DNA of 64,000 nt from Zymoseptoria tritici IPO323 (lineage: Eukaryota; Ascomycota; Dothideomycetes; Mycosphaerellales; Mycosphaerellaceae). The stretch spans positions 2,601,281 to 2,665,280 of the forward strand of contig NC_018212.1 in NCBI RefSeq assembly GCF_000219625.1, in the 5' to 3' direction. The position numbers and the translations under genes are program-made. Each line of letters begins with the position of its first letter. The first letter of the stretch is position 1. Shown here piece after piece: positions 22,614-32,021 of this stretch. Below the pieces are notes generated by a model. That model was not told the DNA's origin, did not search any database, and worked only from the letters and a program-made list of their open reading frames with translations.

Positions 22614-23077
22614 GGGGCAGTAAGACGAATCCGATGCTCGTCGCATACTTCGAAAACCTCACTTCTAAACCTTGTAATAGTTTCTTTCGCAACAAAGACG
22701 GGCTCCGAGACCGGGCAATTACGAGAAGAACTGTCTATTAAAAATCTTCTATGTCGTATCTATAAGAGCTTGTTTTACCCTCGAGCAGACTTGGATTTAA
22801 CGAAATCTGTGTCGAGGCGGACGAGACGGAGGAGTTCGCCGTACAGGAGATAGAGGCAATTACCGCGGAGGAGGTCGTAGAAGGGAGGGAGGAGTCCGGG
22901 TAGGACAGTTTAGTAGTGCGCTTCTGGGCCTACGTAACCGGGTACGGACCTACCTTAGTTAATTAACTAAGACGTAGGGCTCAGAGTTTGCGGTCGACGA
23001 ATTAGAGGAGCTGGACTAGTCCGGATCAAATCTATACTTGGATAACTCGCTAGACCTCATCTCCTCCGCGCTTCCTC

Positions 23078-23604
23078 TTAACTATCCTGTCCCTCCGTAG
23101 CCCTTCCGCCTACGTCCTCGTCGTTTAGAAAGGTCGAAAACGACGAACCCTAGTCGACGTCGGTTACCGCATCGCTAGGCTGCGATAGGATACTCGGATC
23201 GTACGTCCGCGGCCCGCTGTCCTCGCTGCCCGAGAATTCAAACTACTACGTTAGCGATAGCTCGCGATACCTGCGCATCTCGAGCTATAGGTTCGCTATG
23301 TACGGTTTCGCGGCGGTTCGCGCGCGGTCGTAGTACCTCCACCTCTAGAGTCGCTCGGCCGTCGGCGCAATCTCCGGCCGCACTTGACGGATAAGATAGA
23401 CCTAGGCGACAAAGACGGGAAGCGGGATAGTGTGCTAGATATAGGACAGATCCCTCCCGAGGTCGATAAGGAGCAGGGCGTTAAGGTTTAGAACCCTTAC
23501 GAACCTCCTCTAGCGCCTCCCTACCTTAATTATACGCTTAAAGGCGTTCTATTCCGTCCCTAGGCCCTCCCGCACTACGTCCTCTTTTGTAAAGCCGGCG
23601 GGGA
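23078..23604 (-). pseudogene. ORFX, C-terminal part (split by Gypsy-1), unit 1
   Basis: The reading frame that leaves the other side of Gypsy-1 at 32022 resumes here when the 5-bp duplication is counted once, and runs to TAA at 23080-23078 with only TAG interruptions. Content: PAGFTKEDVVREGL, an aromatic/Arg-rich helical stretch, then an acidic Ser-rich tail (FSGSEDSGPRTYDPS, FLNDEDVGG). Not recognised. See the entry at 32022-34156 for the rest. Confidence 0.65.
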
Positions 23605-23609
23605 GTCTG
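23605..23609. repeat. Gypsy-1 target-site duplication, left (GTCTG)
   Basis: GTCTG at 23605-23609 matches 32022-32026. Confidence 0.9.
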
Positions 23610-23968
23610 TGTTATGTCTCACACTTCCGAAGAGGTATAAGGCACGGGTTGGTGCTCGTCAGTTTAAGGAACAAGTGTTCTTGCAATGGATGCGAGTGAA
23701 GGCGGGAATTCTAATTAGTAAGATTGAACAATAAGTTGTATACGATGTTTAGAAGGAACATCGTTAAGGTCTATATACCTATCGCTGCAAGCGTTGCTCT
23801 CTATGCTCTCCGCGCTCTCTCGGGATTAGGGAGAGCAGAGAGATTAAGCTGCTCTCTTATAATCTCTTACTAAGCAGGAGATTAGAGGGATTACTAAGGA
23901 GAAGGGTCTCTCGTCTAATAAGGCCGAGGGCACCCTAGTTCTCCTGCTATTCGTGCATGCCCGTAACA
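23610..23968 (-). repeat. Gypsy-1 3' LTR, unit 1
   Basis: 359 bp, nearly identical to 31663-32021; differences are mostly C/T or G/A, as RIP would make. Confidence 0.92.
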
Positions 23969-24102
23969 CTATCCCCCTTCTAGACTAGCTTCGTCCCGAA
24001 GCTTTATCTAGTACTACGTTCTTCCTCGTCTGCTTTGTCGTTATTAGAATAACTTCTTGTCCTTTCCCTAACTGCAATCTGTCCGTCTATCTATCCCTAT
24101 CG

Positions 24103-24630
24103 GCACACACCCTCCGTCGTCGTAAGAAGGCCGTCTAGATTTTCGAGGAAGGAGACACTGCGATAAAGGCATGCAGCTCGTGCAAAGAGAAGGGCCGAGT
24201 TTGTTAGGTACATATCTCGTCGGGTCGGTGTGCGGAGTGCTAGCAGCACAATTTAAAAGGTTGTGACGCGAAGGTTACGGAAAGCGAGTAGAAACGCCTT
24301 GCTTCTAAGCGAAGCAGGCTTCTTCTTAAGCTGGACGCAGCAAAGGAGGCGCTAGCTACTGCTTACGCGAAGGAAATGCGTCTTCGCAAGCAACTAGATA
24401 CTGTAGATCGAAAGGTCGCTAAAGGTCGTGCTCTAGGGGACCGCGTGCTTGTGGAGGAGTGTTCCGAGGAGCAGCCGGTTCCTAGCGATCCGTCCTCCGA
24501 TCCGCCTCTTGCCTTGTCTCCTTAGACCTAGAGCGCTATAGGCGGCATAGAGGACGCCTTCTAGGACGGGCCTCTTCCTTCGTTCCTAGATACAAATAAA
24601 ATTCCTACTAGAGGAAGTGGTAGTTTATAA
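24103..24630 (+). pseudogene. Antisense ORF of Gypsy-1 with paired CX2C motifs, unit 1
   Basis: Plus-strand frame, opposite to gag-pol, between the chromodomain end of pol and the 3' LTR. In one frame it reads CSSCKEKGRVC, then RCAEC and KGCD (CX2CX6C ... CX2CX7C), then a predicted coiled coil (ESE.KRLASKRSRLLLKLDA; KEMRLRKQLD), an acidic Pro/Ser segment, and TAA at 24628-24630. Interruptions are TAG only. The codon after the first zinc-like knuckle is TAG here and CAG in unit 2, which confirms RIP. No ATG is visible; it may be lost to RIP or lie in an upstream exon, since the frame is open to about 24000. A similar Cys-Cys/coiled-coil layout is, from memory, seen in many unnamed fungal proteins near transposons. 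Possible nucleic-acid or protein binding; function unknown. Confidence 0.7.
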
Positions 24631-24660
24631 TAGTTCGTAATTCTTCCTATTCCGTTAAGG

Positions 24661-24722
24661 CAGTTGGTGCAGCTGGTTAACGTGTTTAACTAGCGTCCTA
24701 GGTTCGATTCCTAGTCTTAGTG
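24661..24722 (+). other. tRNA-like segment with A and B boxes
   Basis: TGGTGCAGCTGG at 24665-24676 fits a pol III A box, and GGTTCGATTCC at 24701-24711 is a perfect B box. The T arm is perfect (CTAGG, TTCGATT, CCTAG). However, the stretch between box A and the T arm is about 8 nt too short for an anticodon arm, and no acceptor stem pairs. A degenerate tRNA or a chance resemblance; not annotated as a tRNA gene. Also present at 54711-54772. Confidence 0.35.
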
Positions 24723-26182
24723 TTCGATGTACTTCTACCTATAGCGTAGTTAGAAGTACATTACTTTTTGTAGAATTCTTCGAGGAGTTGTCGACAGTTC
24801 GAGAGATTCTCTTTTAGCTCCTAGGTATTCTTAGAATCCGGGTATCCTTTCTATTTAACGAGGTATCGCTAACCTCTCCGTTGTAGGATATTCTCGACTT
24901 CGAATTCGTCTTCTTCTTAGACAGCGAAATGAAATGTTTCCTACAAGGGTGTGTTTAGATCCGCTAGTTCGAGGAGTGATACGTAGAATACTAGGTGAAC
25001 TTTAGCGTTAGGTAGCAGTTCTAGTCTGTAATTGTTTAGTCCTCGTTTCTTAGCAATTAAAAATAGTCCGACTTTAACGTAGTCTAATTTCCTAGTCTTT
25101 CTTCTAGTTTTCAGATTTTTCGTTAGAAGGTAAGCCTTATCCCCCTCCTTAAGCTAAGGTGCTATTTTCCGCTTGCTGTTAATAGCCGGGGATATTCTGC
25201 GTTGCATCTTAGCAATGCCCTGCTACAGGTGCGTATGCAGTTTCTTTAGGTCTTCCGCTTTGACTAAGGCTCTGTCGGCCTGTGGGTTATCGCGTGGTAT
25301 ATAGAAGAGGTTTGGGTTCTTTCTAAAATTAGCAAAGAACAGTAAGACCTTCGTTATCTCCGACTAGCGGTTGTTTAAAGCTAGTTGTGCTATAGGTAGT
25401 AGCGATACCTAGTTGTTTTAAGCATAATTTACGTAGTATCTAAGGTATACTTCTAGTAATTAGTTCATTCTTTCTGTTTGTCTATCCGTCTTAGGGTAGT
25501 ATAATGTAGACAGTTTGTGCTTAATTCCGATTGTAGCGACTAAGGTCTTCTAGTAGTTACTCGTAAAGAGTTTGTCGCGGTCGGTAGTAAATAATAACGG
25601 TATTCTATAGTATCTGATTAGTCGGTTAAGGACGAGGTGTCCGAGTTGTACTACTATTATGGATTCGTTGCACGGAATAAAGTGTGCGTACTTCGTAAGA
25701 CGATCGATAATAACTAGAATAGAGTCGTATCGTTGTCTATTTGAGGGATCTGTAGAGGGTAGGAGTTTGACAATAAAGTCTATCGTAACTCCGTCCTATA
25801 GCTCCTTTGCTAGTTCCTAGAACTAGATGTGTCCGTATTTTGCATGTCGCTCTGCCTTGTTACGTTAGCAGGTGCTACACTATTTGACGTACTAATGCAC
25901 TTTCCGTCGCATCTACGGGAAGGTAAAGTGTCGTTAGATTAGTTCCGTTATACGCGCAATTCCTAGGTATCTATTCGTTAGTTCGTCGTAGTGCCGTCGT
26001 ATACACTCCGTCTGCTAGTGCTCTAGCACTTGTCGTTTTCCTTAAGCGATAGGAAATTCTTCCCTGTCGTCGCTCGTAATCCTTAGCATATGGTTAAACT
26101 CGAGAACGTTAGCACTAAGGCTGCTATCTGCGTTCTTCTTCAAAATGCTGTGTTTAAGAGGATCCTTTCCTTCTATGTAGTT

Positions 26183-26989
26183 GTTGTTTGTTTGTTTGTT
26201 TGTTTGTTCCATTTACGTCCTTTCGGAGTCTAAGACTATGTAGGACGGCTTTGCTATAAAGGCAAAGCAGTAGATCTAGTTACAATTAGATTTTTCGGTA
26301 TTCTTTAACCTTAGGGGAGACCCCGTGCCTAAGGTAGAATCTACAAAGCAGAATCTACCGAAGGACTTTAAAAGCAGCGCAAAACAAAGGAAATCCAACG
26401 AGTGTCGTACAGCCGGGGCTACAGTGTTATAGCCTAAGGCTACAGAATTTTCGCGCCAAGCTTTTTGCAGAATTTTTAGCGGATCCTTCCGCTTCGCACG
26501 CACGCATGCTACAAATTCGAAACGCAGTGCAAAAGCAGTATAAAAGCAGAAGCAGCAGAAGCAGCTGTCTAACTCGCTGCCTTCTCTTATCCTTAATATG
26601 CCTTTGTAGAACTATATGCCGCTTCCAAACGTATACAGCTACGCAGGTTAATCGCAGAGTTATAGATTCTACTAACTGTTCCAGCTCTTTAAAGTGTTTC
26701 GGTTCGGATTTCGAGGAGGTGCGCGTATAGGGCAGAGTAGATTGCTTCTTCTTCTTCTTCTTCTTCTTGTTTGTAGCGTTTGTAGCGTAGAGGGCGTTCG
26801 AATCGTACTGTTGTTCTATAGCTTATGTTTTAATAGGAGGCGTACCTCTAGGTCGTGTTGTTGTTGTTATTGTAAGGGAAGAGGGATCGACGGCCTCTCC
26901 AATCCTCCGGAGGAAACTTAGCTCTACAACGACGGTATCGTCGCAGGTTCGTAGCCGGCACCACGTACAGGTGTTCCTCGTCGCCGACC
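26183..26989 (-). mobile_element. SINE-like element S1 with (CAAA)n tail, in Gypsy-1 pol (unit 1)
   Basis: An 807-bp insertion flanked by a 13-14 bp duplication (CCTTCTATGTAGTT at 26169-26182, CCTTCTATATAGTT from 26990; one RIP-type difference). On the minus strand it ends in a (CAAA)n tail (plus: TTTG repeats at 26184-26208) just before the duplication, the mark of a non-LTR element. It lies between the RNase H and integrase regions. Internally it has a GCAGTGCAAAA-type minisatellite and a CTT/CTTCTT microsatellite; no coding capacity recognised. It shares most of its sequence with S2. Confidence 0.75.
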
Positions 26990-28421
26990 CCTTCTATATA
27001 GTTACTTCTTCGGCTAAGCGCGTCTGCCCGTCTATTGTCTTTGCCTAGAGTATATCGGATCTCGAATTTGTATTGTCCGAGGAGCTTAGACTAACAAGTC
27101 TGTCGTCGGTTTAAAACCTTAGTAGTCGTAAAGGTAACGAGGTTCTTGTAGTCCGTAAGGATAATTAGTCTAGGCGCTCCTTCGATATATACTCTCTAGT
27201 GCTGTAATGCGGCTACGATAGCAAGTAACTCCTTATTATAGATGTCGTAATTCTGTTCCGCAGGTAACATCTTGCGTAAGTAGTACGCAATTAGATAGCG
27301 CTTACTATTTCGCTCTTGCGTTATACAGGCTCCGATAGCTATATCTAACGCGTCTGTTTCGATTTAGAGTAGTAGGGAAGGGTTATACATTTAGAGTGTT
27401 AGTGCTTGCGAGCATATGTCCTTTAACAGCTTAAATGCCTTTTTCTGTCCCGTATCCCATTTAAACGCTTCGTCCTTTCTTATAAGCTTAGTAAGTAGCA
27501 TCGCGATTTTCGAGTAGTTGGCGATGAACTTTCGGTTGTAGTTTGCCAAGCCTAAGAAGGATTGTACGTCCTTAACGTTCTGTGGTTAAGGCCATTCCCG
27601 GATCGATTCTGTCTTTGCGGGGTCGATGCTGATTCCTTATGTTCCTATAATAAAGCCTAGGAACTTGACTTCCTTCTTATGGAACTCGCACTTCTTTAGT
27701 GCGGTCTTAAAGTTAGTCCTAGATAGTCGGCGGAAGACTTCTTTAACATCCTTTACGTAATCGGCCAGCGACCCCTTTGTAAAGATAAGGATGTCGTCAA
27801 TGTATGCAATAACGGAGATGTCGAGTAGGTCTTTTAGGGTCTCGTTAATTAAGGCCTGGCAGGTTGCCGGCGCATTAGTAAGTCCTATCGGCATAACGAG
27901 GTACTTGTAGAGTCCGTATCTCGTTCGTATTACTGTTTTCTATTCTTCGCCTTTTCTCATCCGGATTCTGTAGAATGCATCCTTAAGATCGATTTTCGTA
28001 AACTAATCTGCGCTAACGAGTCGGTCTAGGGACTCGTCAATGTTAGGCAGAGGGTATCGATTCTTAATTGTAATGTCGTTAAGCTTACGGAAGTCGGCTA
28101 CCAGCCGCAAGTCGTCGGGGTTTCCTGCTTTTGGAACGAACAGAATTGGTAATACAGCTAGGGACCTGGACTCGCGTATCTAGCCCTTGCTCAGCATCTT
28201 CTTTAACTATTCCCGGAGCGCTTTTAATTCTTTCTCGGATAGCGCGTAGATAGGTCCCCATAGAGGCTCCTTTCCTAGTTAAAGTTCGATTGTGTAGTCC
28301 TATAGTTCGTATGTAGGTAAGGCTTCGAGCCCTTCCTCTTCCTAAAAGAGGCGCTTCTATTCGTTATACTCTTTAGGGATCTTAAGTAGGGCGTTACTTC
28401 TACTTTTGCCTATAACCTTGT

Positions 28422-29283
28422 TTTGTTTGTTTATTTGTTTGTTTGTTCCATTTACGTCCTTTCGGAGTCCAAGACTATATAGGACAGCTTTGCTATAAAG
28501 GCAAAGCAGTAGATCTAGTTACAATTAGATTTTTCGGTATTCTTTAACCTTAGGGGAGACCCCGTGCCTAAGGCAATGCTAAAGGACTTTAAACAAATTC
28601 GAGACAAAGGAAATCAAACGAGTATTGCAGCCTAAGGCTGCATACAGCCTAAGGCTACAGAATTTTCGCGCCAAGCTTTGCAGAATTTTCAGCGGATCCT
28701 TCCGCTTCGCACATACGCTGCAAATTCGAAATGCAGTGCAAAAGCAGTGTAAAATACTGTGCAAAAGCAGTGCAAAATGCCGTACAAAAGCAGTGCAAAA
28801 GCAGTGCAAAATGCCGTACAAAAGTAGTACAAAAGCAGCTGTCTAACTCGCTGCCTTCTCTTATCCTTAATATGCCTTTGTAGAACTATATGCCGCTTCC
28901 AAACGTATATAGCTACGCAGGTTAATCGCAGAGTTGTGGATTCTACCGAGTTCCAGCTCTTTAAAGTGCATATATACTTCCTTTCGAGGGCGACGACGTC
29001 TCTAGGGACATACGATTTCGATTCGGATTTCGAGAAGGTGCGCGTATAGGATAGAGTAGACTACTTCTTCTTGTTCGTAGCGTAGAGGGCTGTTCGTTCG
29101 AATCGTGCTGTTGTTCTATAGCTTGTGTTTTAATAGGAGGTATGCCTCTAGGTCGTGTTGTTTTTGTAAGGGAAGAGGGATCGACGGCCTCTCCAATCCT
29201 CCGGAGGAAACTTAGCTCTACGACGACGATGTCGTCGTAGGTTCGTAGCCGGCACTACGTACAGGTGTTCCTCGTCGCCGGCC
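28422..29283 (-). mobile_element. SINE-like element S2 with (CAAA)n tail, in Gypsy-1 pol (unit 1)
   Basis: Second member of the same family, 862 bp, in the same orientation, flanked by a perfect 13-bp duplication CCTATAACCTTGT (28409-28421 and 29284-29296). TTTG repeats at the left end, GGCGACGAGGAACACCTGTA on the minus strand at the 5' end. It separates protease from RT. The internal GCAGTGCAAAA/GCCGTACAAAA array (about 28730-28840) is longer than in S1. Non-autonomous; the partner LINE is not identifiable here. Confidence 0.78.
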
Positions 29284-31662
29284 CCTATAACCTTGTAACC
29301 CGGCTTGCCTATACTAGTGTCTGTCCGAGTTGGAACACCTCTCGTGTTTCCTGTCGATTAGGACTACGTTGTGGCGCTAAATTCCCTAATCTTATCTACC
29401 GTCGAACGCTGTCGGCGCGTAGGCCGAATGTCGATAACGCAATCGCATTCCGTGAATTTGAGTACTCCTATTATCTAGTTTACTACTAGGTTATGCTTTC
29501 TTAACTAAGGTATGCCTAGAACGATGTCGTGACTAGCTATGTCGACGATATCTAGGACAACTTCCTCGTAGTGCCGTTAGAGAGCTAGTAGTATCGGTAT
29601 TGTCTCTCGATCTACATCAGGTAGGGGTGATCTATCGACTACGATTAATTCATACCCTTCCTTCTTGCGTCGGGTTGCGATCCTCGTACGCGTAACGAAC
29701 GACTAGGACGCAAAGTTTCTACTTACGCCTAAGTCGATCATAGCACTTGTCTTGTGCCCGTTGACAATAACTTATGTACGGAGGACTGCTATTAATGCTT
29801 GGACATTTGTTGCGACATTAAACTCCCTTCGGTCGTCCGTTCCTAGAGAGTCGATCCTTTTCCCGACTAGTGTTAGTTCAGCCAGTCGTTAATGATCTTC
29901 TTATGTTTTCTAGCGGAGTCGTTTATTTCCTTTTCTTGTCGTGTTTTAATAACTACTCGAGGTTGCTAGCAGATCTAAAACTATCGGTATAATTCTTTTG
30001 TGGAGTGAACTAATTCTCGCATTCGTCTTATAACTACATCGCCGCATAGCGTAATGTATCTGTGTAGAGTAAAGGTAGATCCGATTAGGGGACATTCTTA
30101 CACGATCGCATAGAAGTCGTTTTAAGGTTCTAGTTGTAGGCGGCTCTAAACTACTCGTCGCATCTGGTTAAGCATGCGATCGAAGTTCTCGGCGTAGAGT
30201 AGTCTTTGCCCTTCTTCCTTAGGGAATATTTCTTCACTCTTCCTAGTTAACAAGAGTACTAGTTCGGCTAGGGGCTAAGGTGCATCCATGCTGAATTCCA
30301 GTAGCATATTCTCGTTCTCGCCTAGTTCGTCTAATTCGTCGTCGCTAGAGCTAGAGCTCTTAGATTCCTCGATCTCCTCGGGAATCCTATCTATAGGAGG
30401 CACGTTTTCCTTGTCCTCGTATAGCTCTATTTCTTCCTCGCTCGATTCTGCTACTTCTTAGTTTAGGCAGTCGATTTAGCGGAGGTGTTGCTCCTATACT
30501 GGTCCTTAGGCGGTGTCGTAGGTGTAGGGGAATTCCTCCTAATGCTTACACTATCCGGCGCGACACTTATCTTTCTAATGTTCGCTGCAGTCTCGGTCTT
30601 AGCAGTTGTCCTAACGAAGGGCACCGCACCCCGAGTCTGCACGTAGGACTATTCTAAAGGTTCGTCTTTCCTTTGGCTATATCGTGTTAAACTGTCGTCG
30701 TAATACTATGTTCCTCTAGCGACAGTCCCTTGCTATATGTCCTTTGTTACTACAGGCGTAGCAAGTTAGTCCTTCCTGCTTTCTTCCGTTGTTCCGTCCT
30801 CCCTGCTTCTTCTAAGCGAAGCGTCGTCCTTTAGTCGTAACATCCAGTTCTATTAGCATTAGTCTATAGGGGTCGCTGTAGCGAGGCTTCCCTTAGTTAG
30901 CGAACTGGTTTCGTCCGAAGCGAGCCTTGTCGTTATTATAGGTCTTAAAGGTCCCTCCTAGGTTTCCTCTAAACCTCTTGCCCTAGTAGAGTTCGTATAG
31001 CTAATTATCTAAATAGATAGATGCTTAAATTAGGCTATCGAGAGAGCTGGCATCTCTACCGTAGCGCATAAGCTCTGCCTTAACTAAGTCTTTCAACCCT
31101 TCTTTGAACGTGTCTATTAAGGACTTGTCGTTCTATCCCGTAATGACAGAGTATTCCTTGAACTTAGCAGCATACTCGGCGGCCGAAGTTTTCTGTCTTA
31201 TTCCTCTAATAACTCGAATGGCGGTGTTCTGTTCGTTAGAGATTCCGAACAGCTTCTTAACTTCTTTCTTAAATACTATGTAATTCTTAAACATTCCGAT
31301 ATCGTCGACCTTACGTATGCTGTCGAGGTAGCTGCGGAGGTAAGGCTTTATCTAGTGCTAGGCACGTCTACGGAGGAAGGTAGCAGCGAACAGAGTGTAC
31401 TGCTTACACTCCAACTTCTCGTTAAACATAAGATATATGTCTATCTGGTTAAGCTAGTTGTCGAGTTTGTCCCGGTCTCTATAGTAGAAGTCCGGCTTAG
31501 CAACTTTGAAGTTAATCTCGGCATCGTTGTTGTTGTCTTCGTTATTAGAGGTAATTATCGGGTCGGGTTTGTTAGACGGTAGGGAGCGGATCCTTCCGGC
31601 TTTACTAGGCGCGGGTGTGCCCCGAACACTTAAGGAACTTATCCTTTGAGGGTGTACAAAGT

Positions 31663-32021
31663 TGTTATGTCTCACACTTCCGAAGAGGTATAAGGCACGG
31701 GTTAGTGCTCGTCAGTTTAAGGAACAAGTGTTCTTACAATAGATGCGAGTAAAGGCGGGAATTCTAATTAGTAAGATTAAACAATAAGTTGTATACGATG
31801 TTCAGAAGGAACATTGTTAAGGTCTATATACCTATTGCTGCAAGCGTTGCTCTCTATGCTCTCCGCGCTCTCTCGGGATTAGGGAGAGCAGAGAGATTAA
31901 GCTGCTCTCTTATAATCTCTTGCTAAGCGGGAGATCAGAGGGATTACTAAGGAGAAGGGTCTCTCGTCCAATAAGGCCGAGGGCACCCTGGTTCTCCTGC
32001 TGTTCGTGCATGCCCGTAACA
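31663..32021 (-). repeat. Gypsy-1 5' LTR, unit 1
   Basis: 359-bp direct repeat of 23610-23968. Immediately downstream on the minus strand the sequence is ACTTTGTACACCC, which does not begin with the TGG expected for a tRNA 3'-end primer site. Confidence 0.92.

Larger units (their letters stand above)
19588..23077. repeat. Palindromic module array, about 555-bp period, unit 1
   Basis: A degenerate module recurs with the palindrome TTAGTTAATTAACTAA (or one-base variant) at 19831, 20716, 21278, 21395 and 22955, flanked by CGGACACGGACC on the left and GTCGACGAATTAGAGGAGCC on the right. Another landmark, AACTCGCTAGACCT, accompanies it at about 20310, 20800, 21485 and 23045. Spacing is 885, 562, 117 and 1560 bp; removing the 1008-bp hAT insertion makes the last 552. 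Short open frames here are not convincing genes. The array is RIP-mutated. Confidence 0.8.
24780..31650 (-). pseudogene. Gypsy-1 gag-pol, RIP-damaged and interrupted (unit 1)
   Basis: Gag: capsid-like segment at about 31133-31351 (KKLFGISNEQNTAIRVIRG, SAAEYAAKFKEY); zinc knuckle CYACSNKGHIARDC at about 30724-30768. Protease: AMIDLG at about 29735 (Ser of the DSG triad lost to Leu by RIP; unit 2 keeps DSG), then HDIVLGIPWLRKHNLVVNW. RT at 28170-27640: DFRKLN, IDLKDAFYGIRI, MPIGLTNAP, YIDDIL. RNase H at about 27450-27010: IETDALDIAIGACIT, ending GKDNRRADALSRR. Integrase: HX..CSTC zinc end, then VTIDFI, ILVIIDRLTKYAHFIPC, TTDRD, LSTLYYP, TDRQTERMN (about 25950-25440). Chromodomain at about 24900-24780: EVENILQRRG, RYLVK, KGYPDSKNT. 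TAG codons sit at conserved Trp/Gln positions. Confidence 0.88.
23610..32021 (-). mobile_element. Gypsy-1: Ty3/Gypsy chromovirus, 8.4 kb, with nested insertions (unit 1)
   Basis: Two 359-bp LTRs (23610-23968 and 31663-32021), TG...CA termini, 5-bp GTCTG duplication. It is transcribed from the minus strand: the 5' LTR is the right one. A polypurine tract (AGAAGGGGGATAG on the minus strand, complement of about 23969-23981) precedes the 3' LTR. Order on the minus strand: Gag with zinc knuckle, protease, RT, RNase H, integrase, chromodomain. An antisense ORF (plus strand, 24103-24630) lies between pol and the 3' LTR. Two SINE-like elements (26183-26989 and 28422-29283) interrupt pol. It disrupts ORFX. 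The same insertion is present in unit 2. Confidence 0.92.

Noticed and set aside
24661..24722. Functional tRNA gene
   Set aside because: T arm is good, but the anticodon region is about 8 nt short and no acceptor stem forms.
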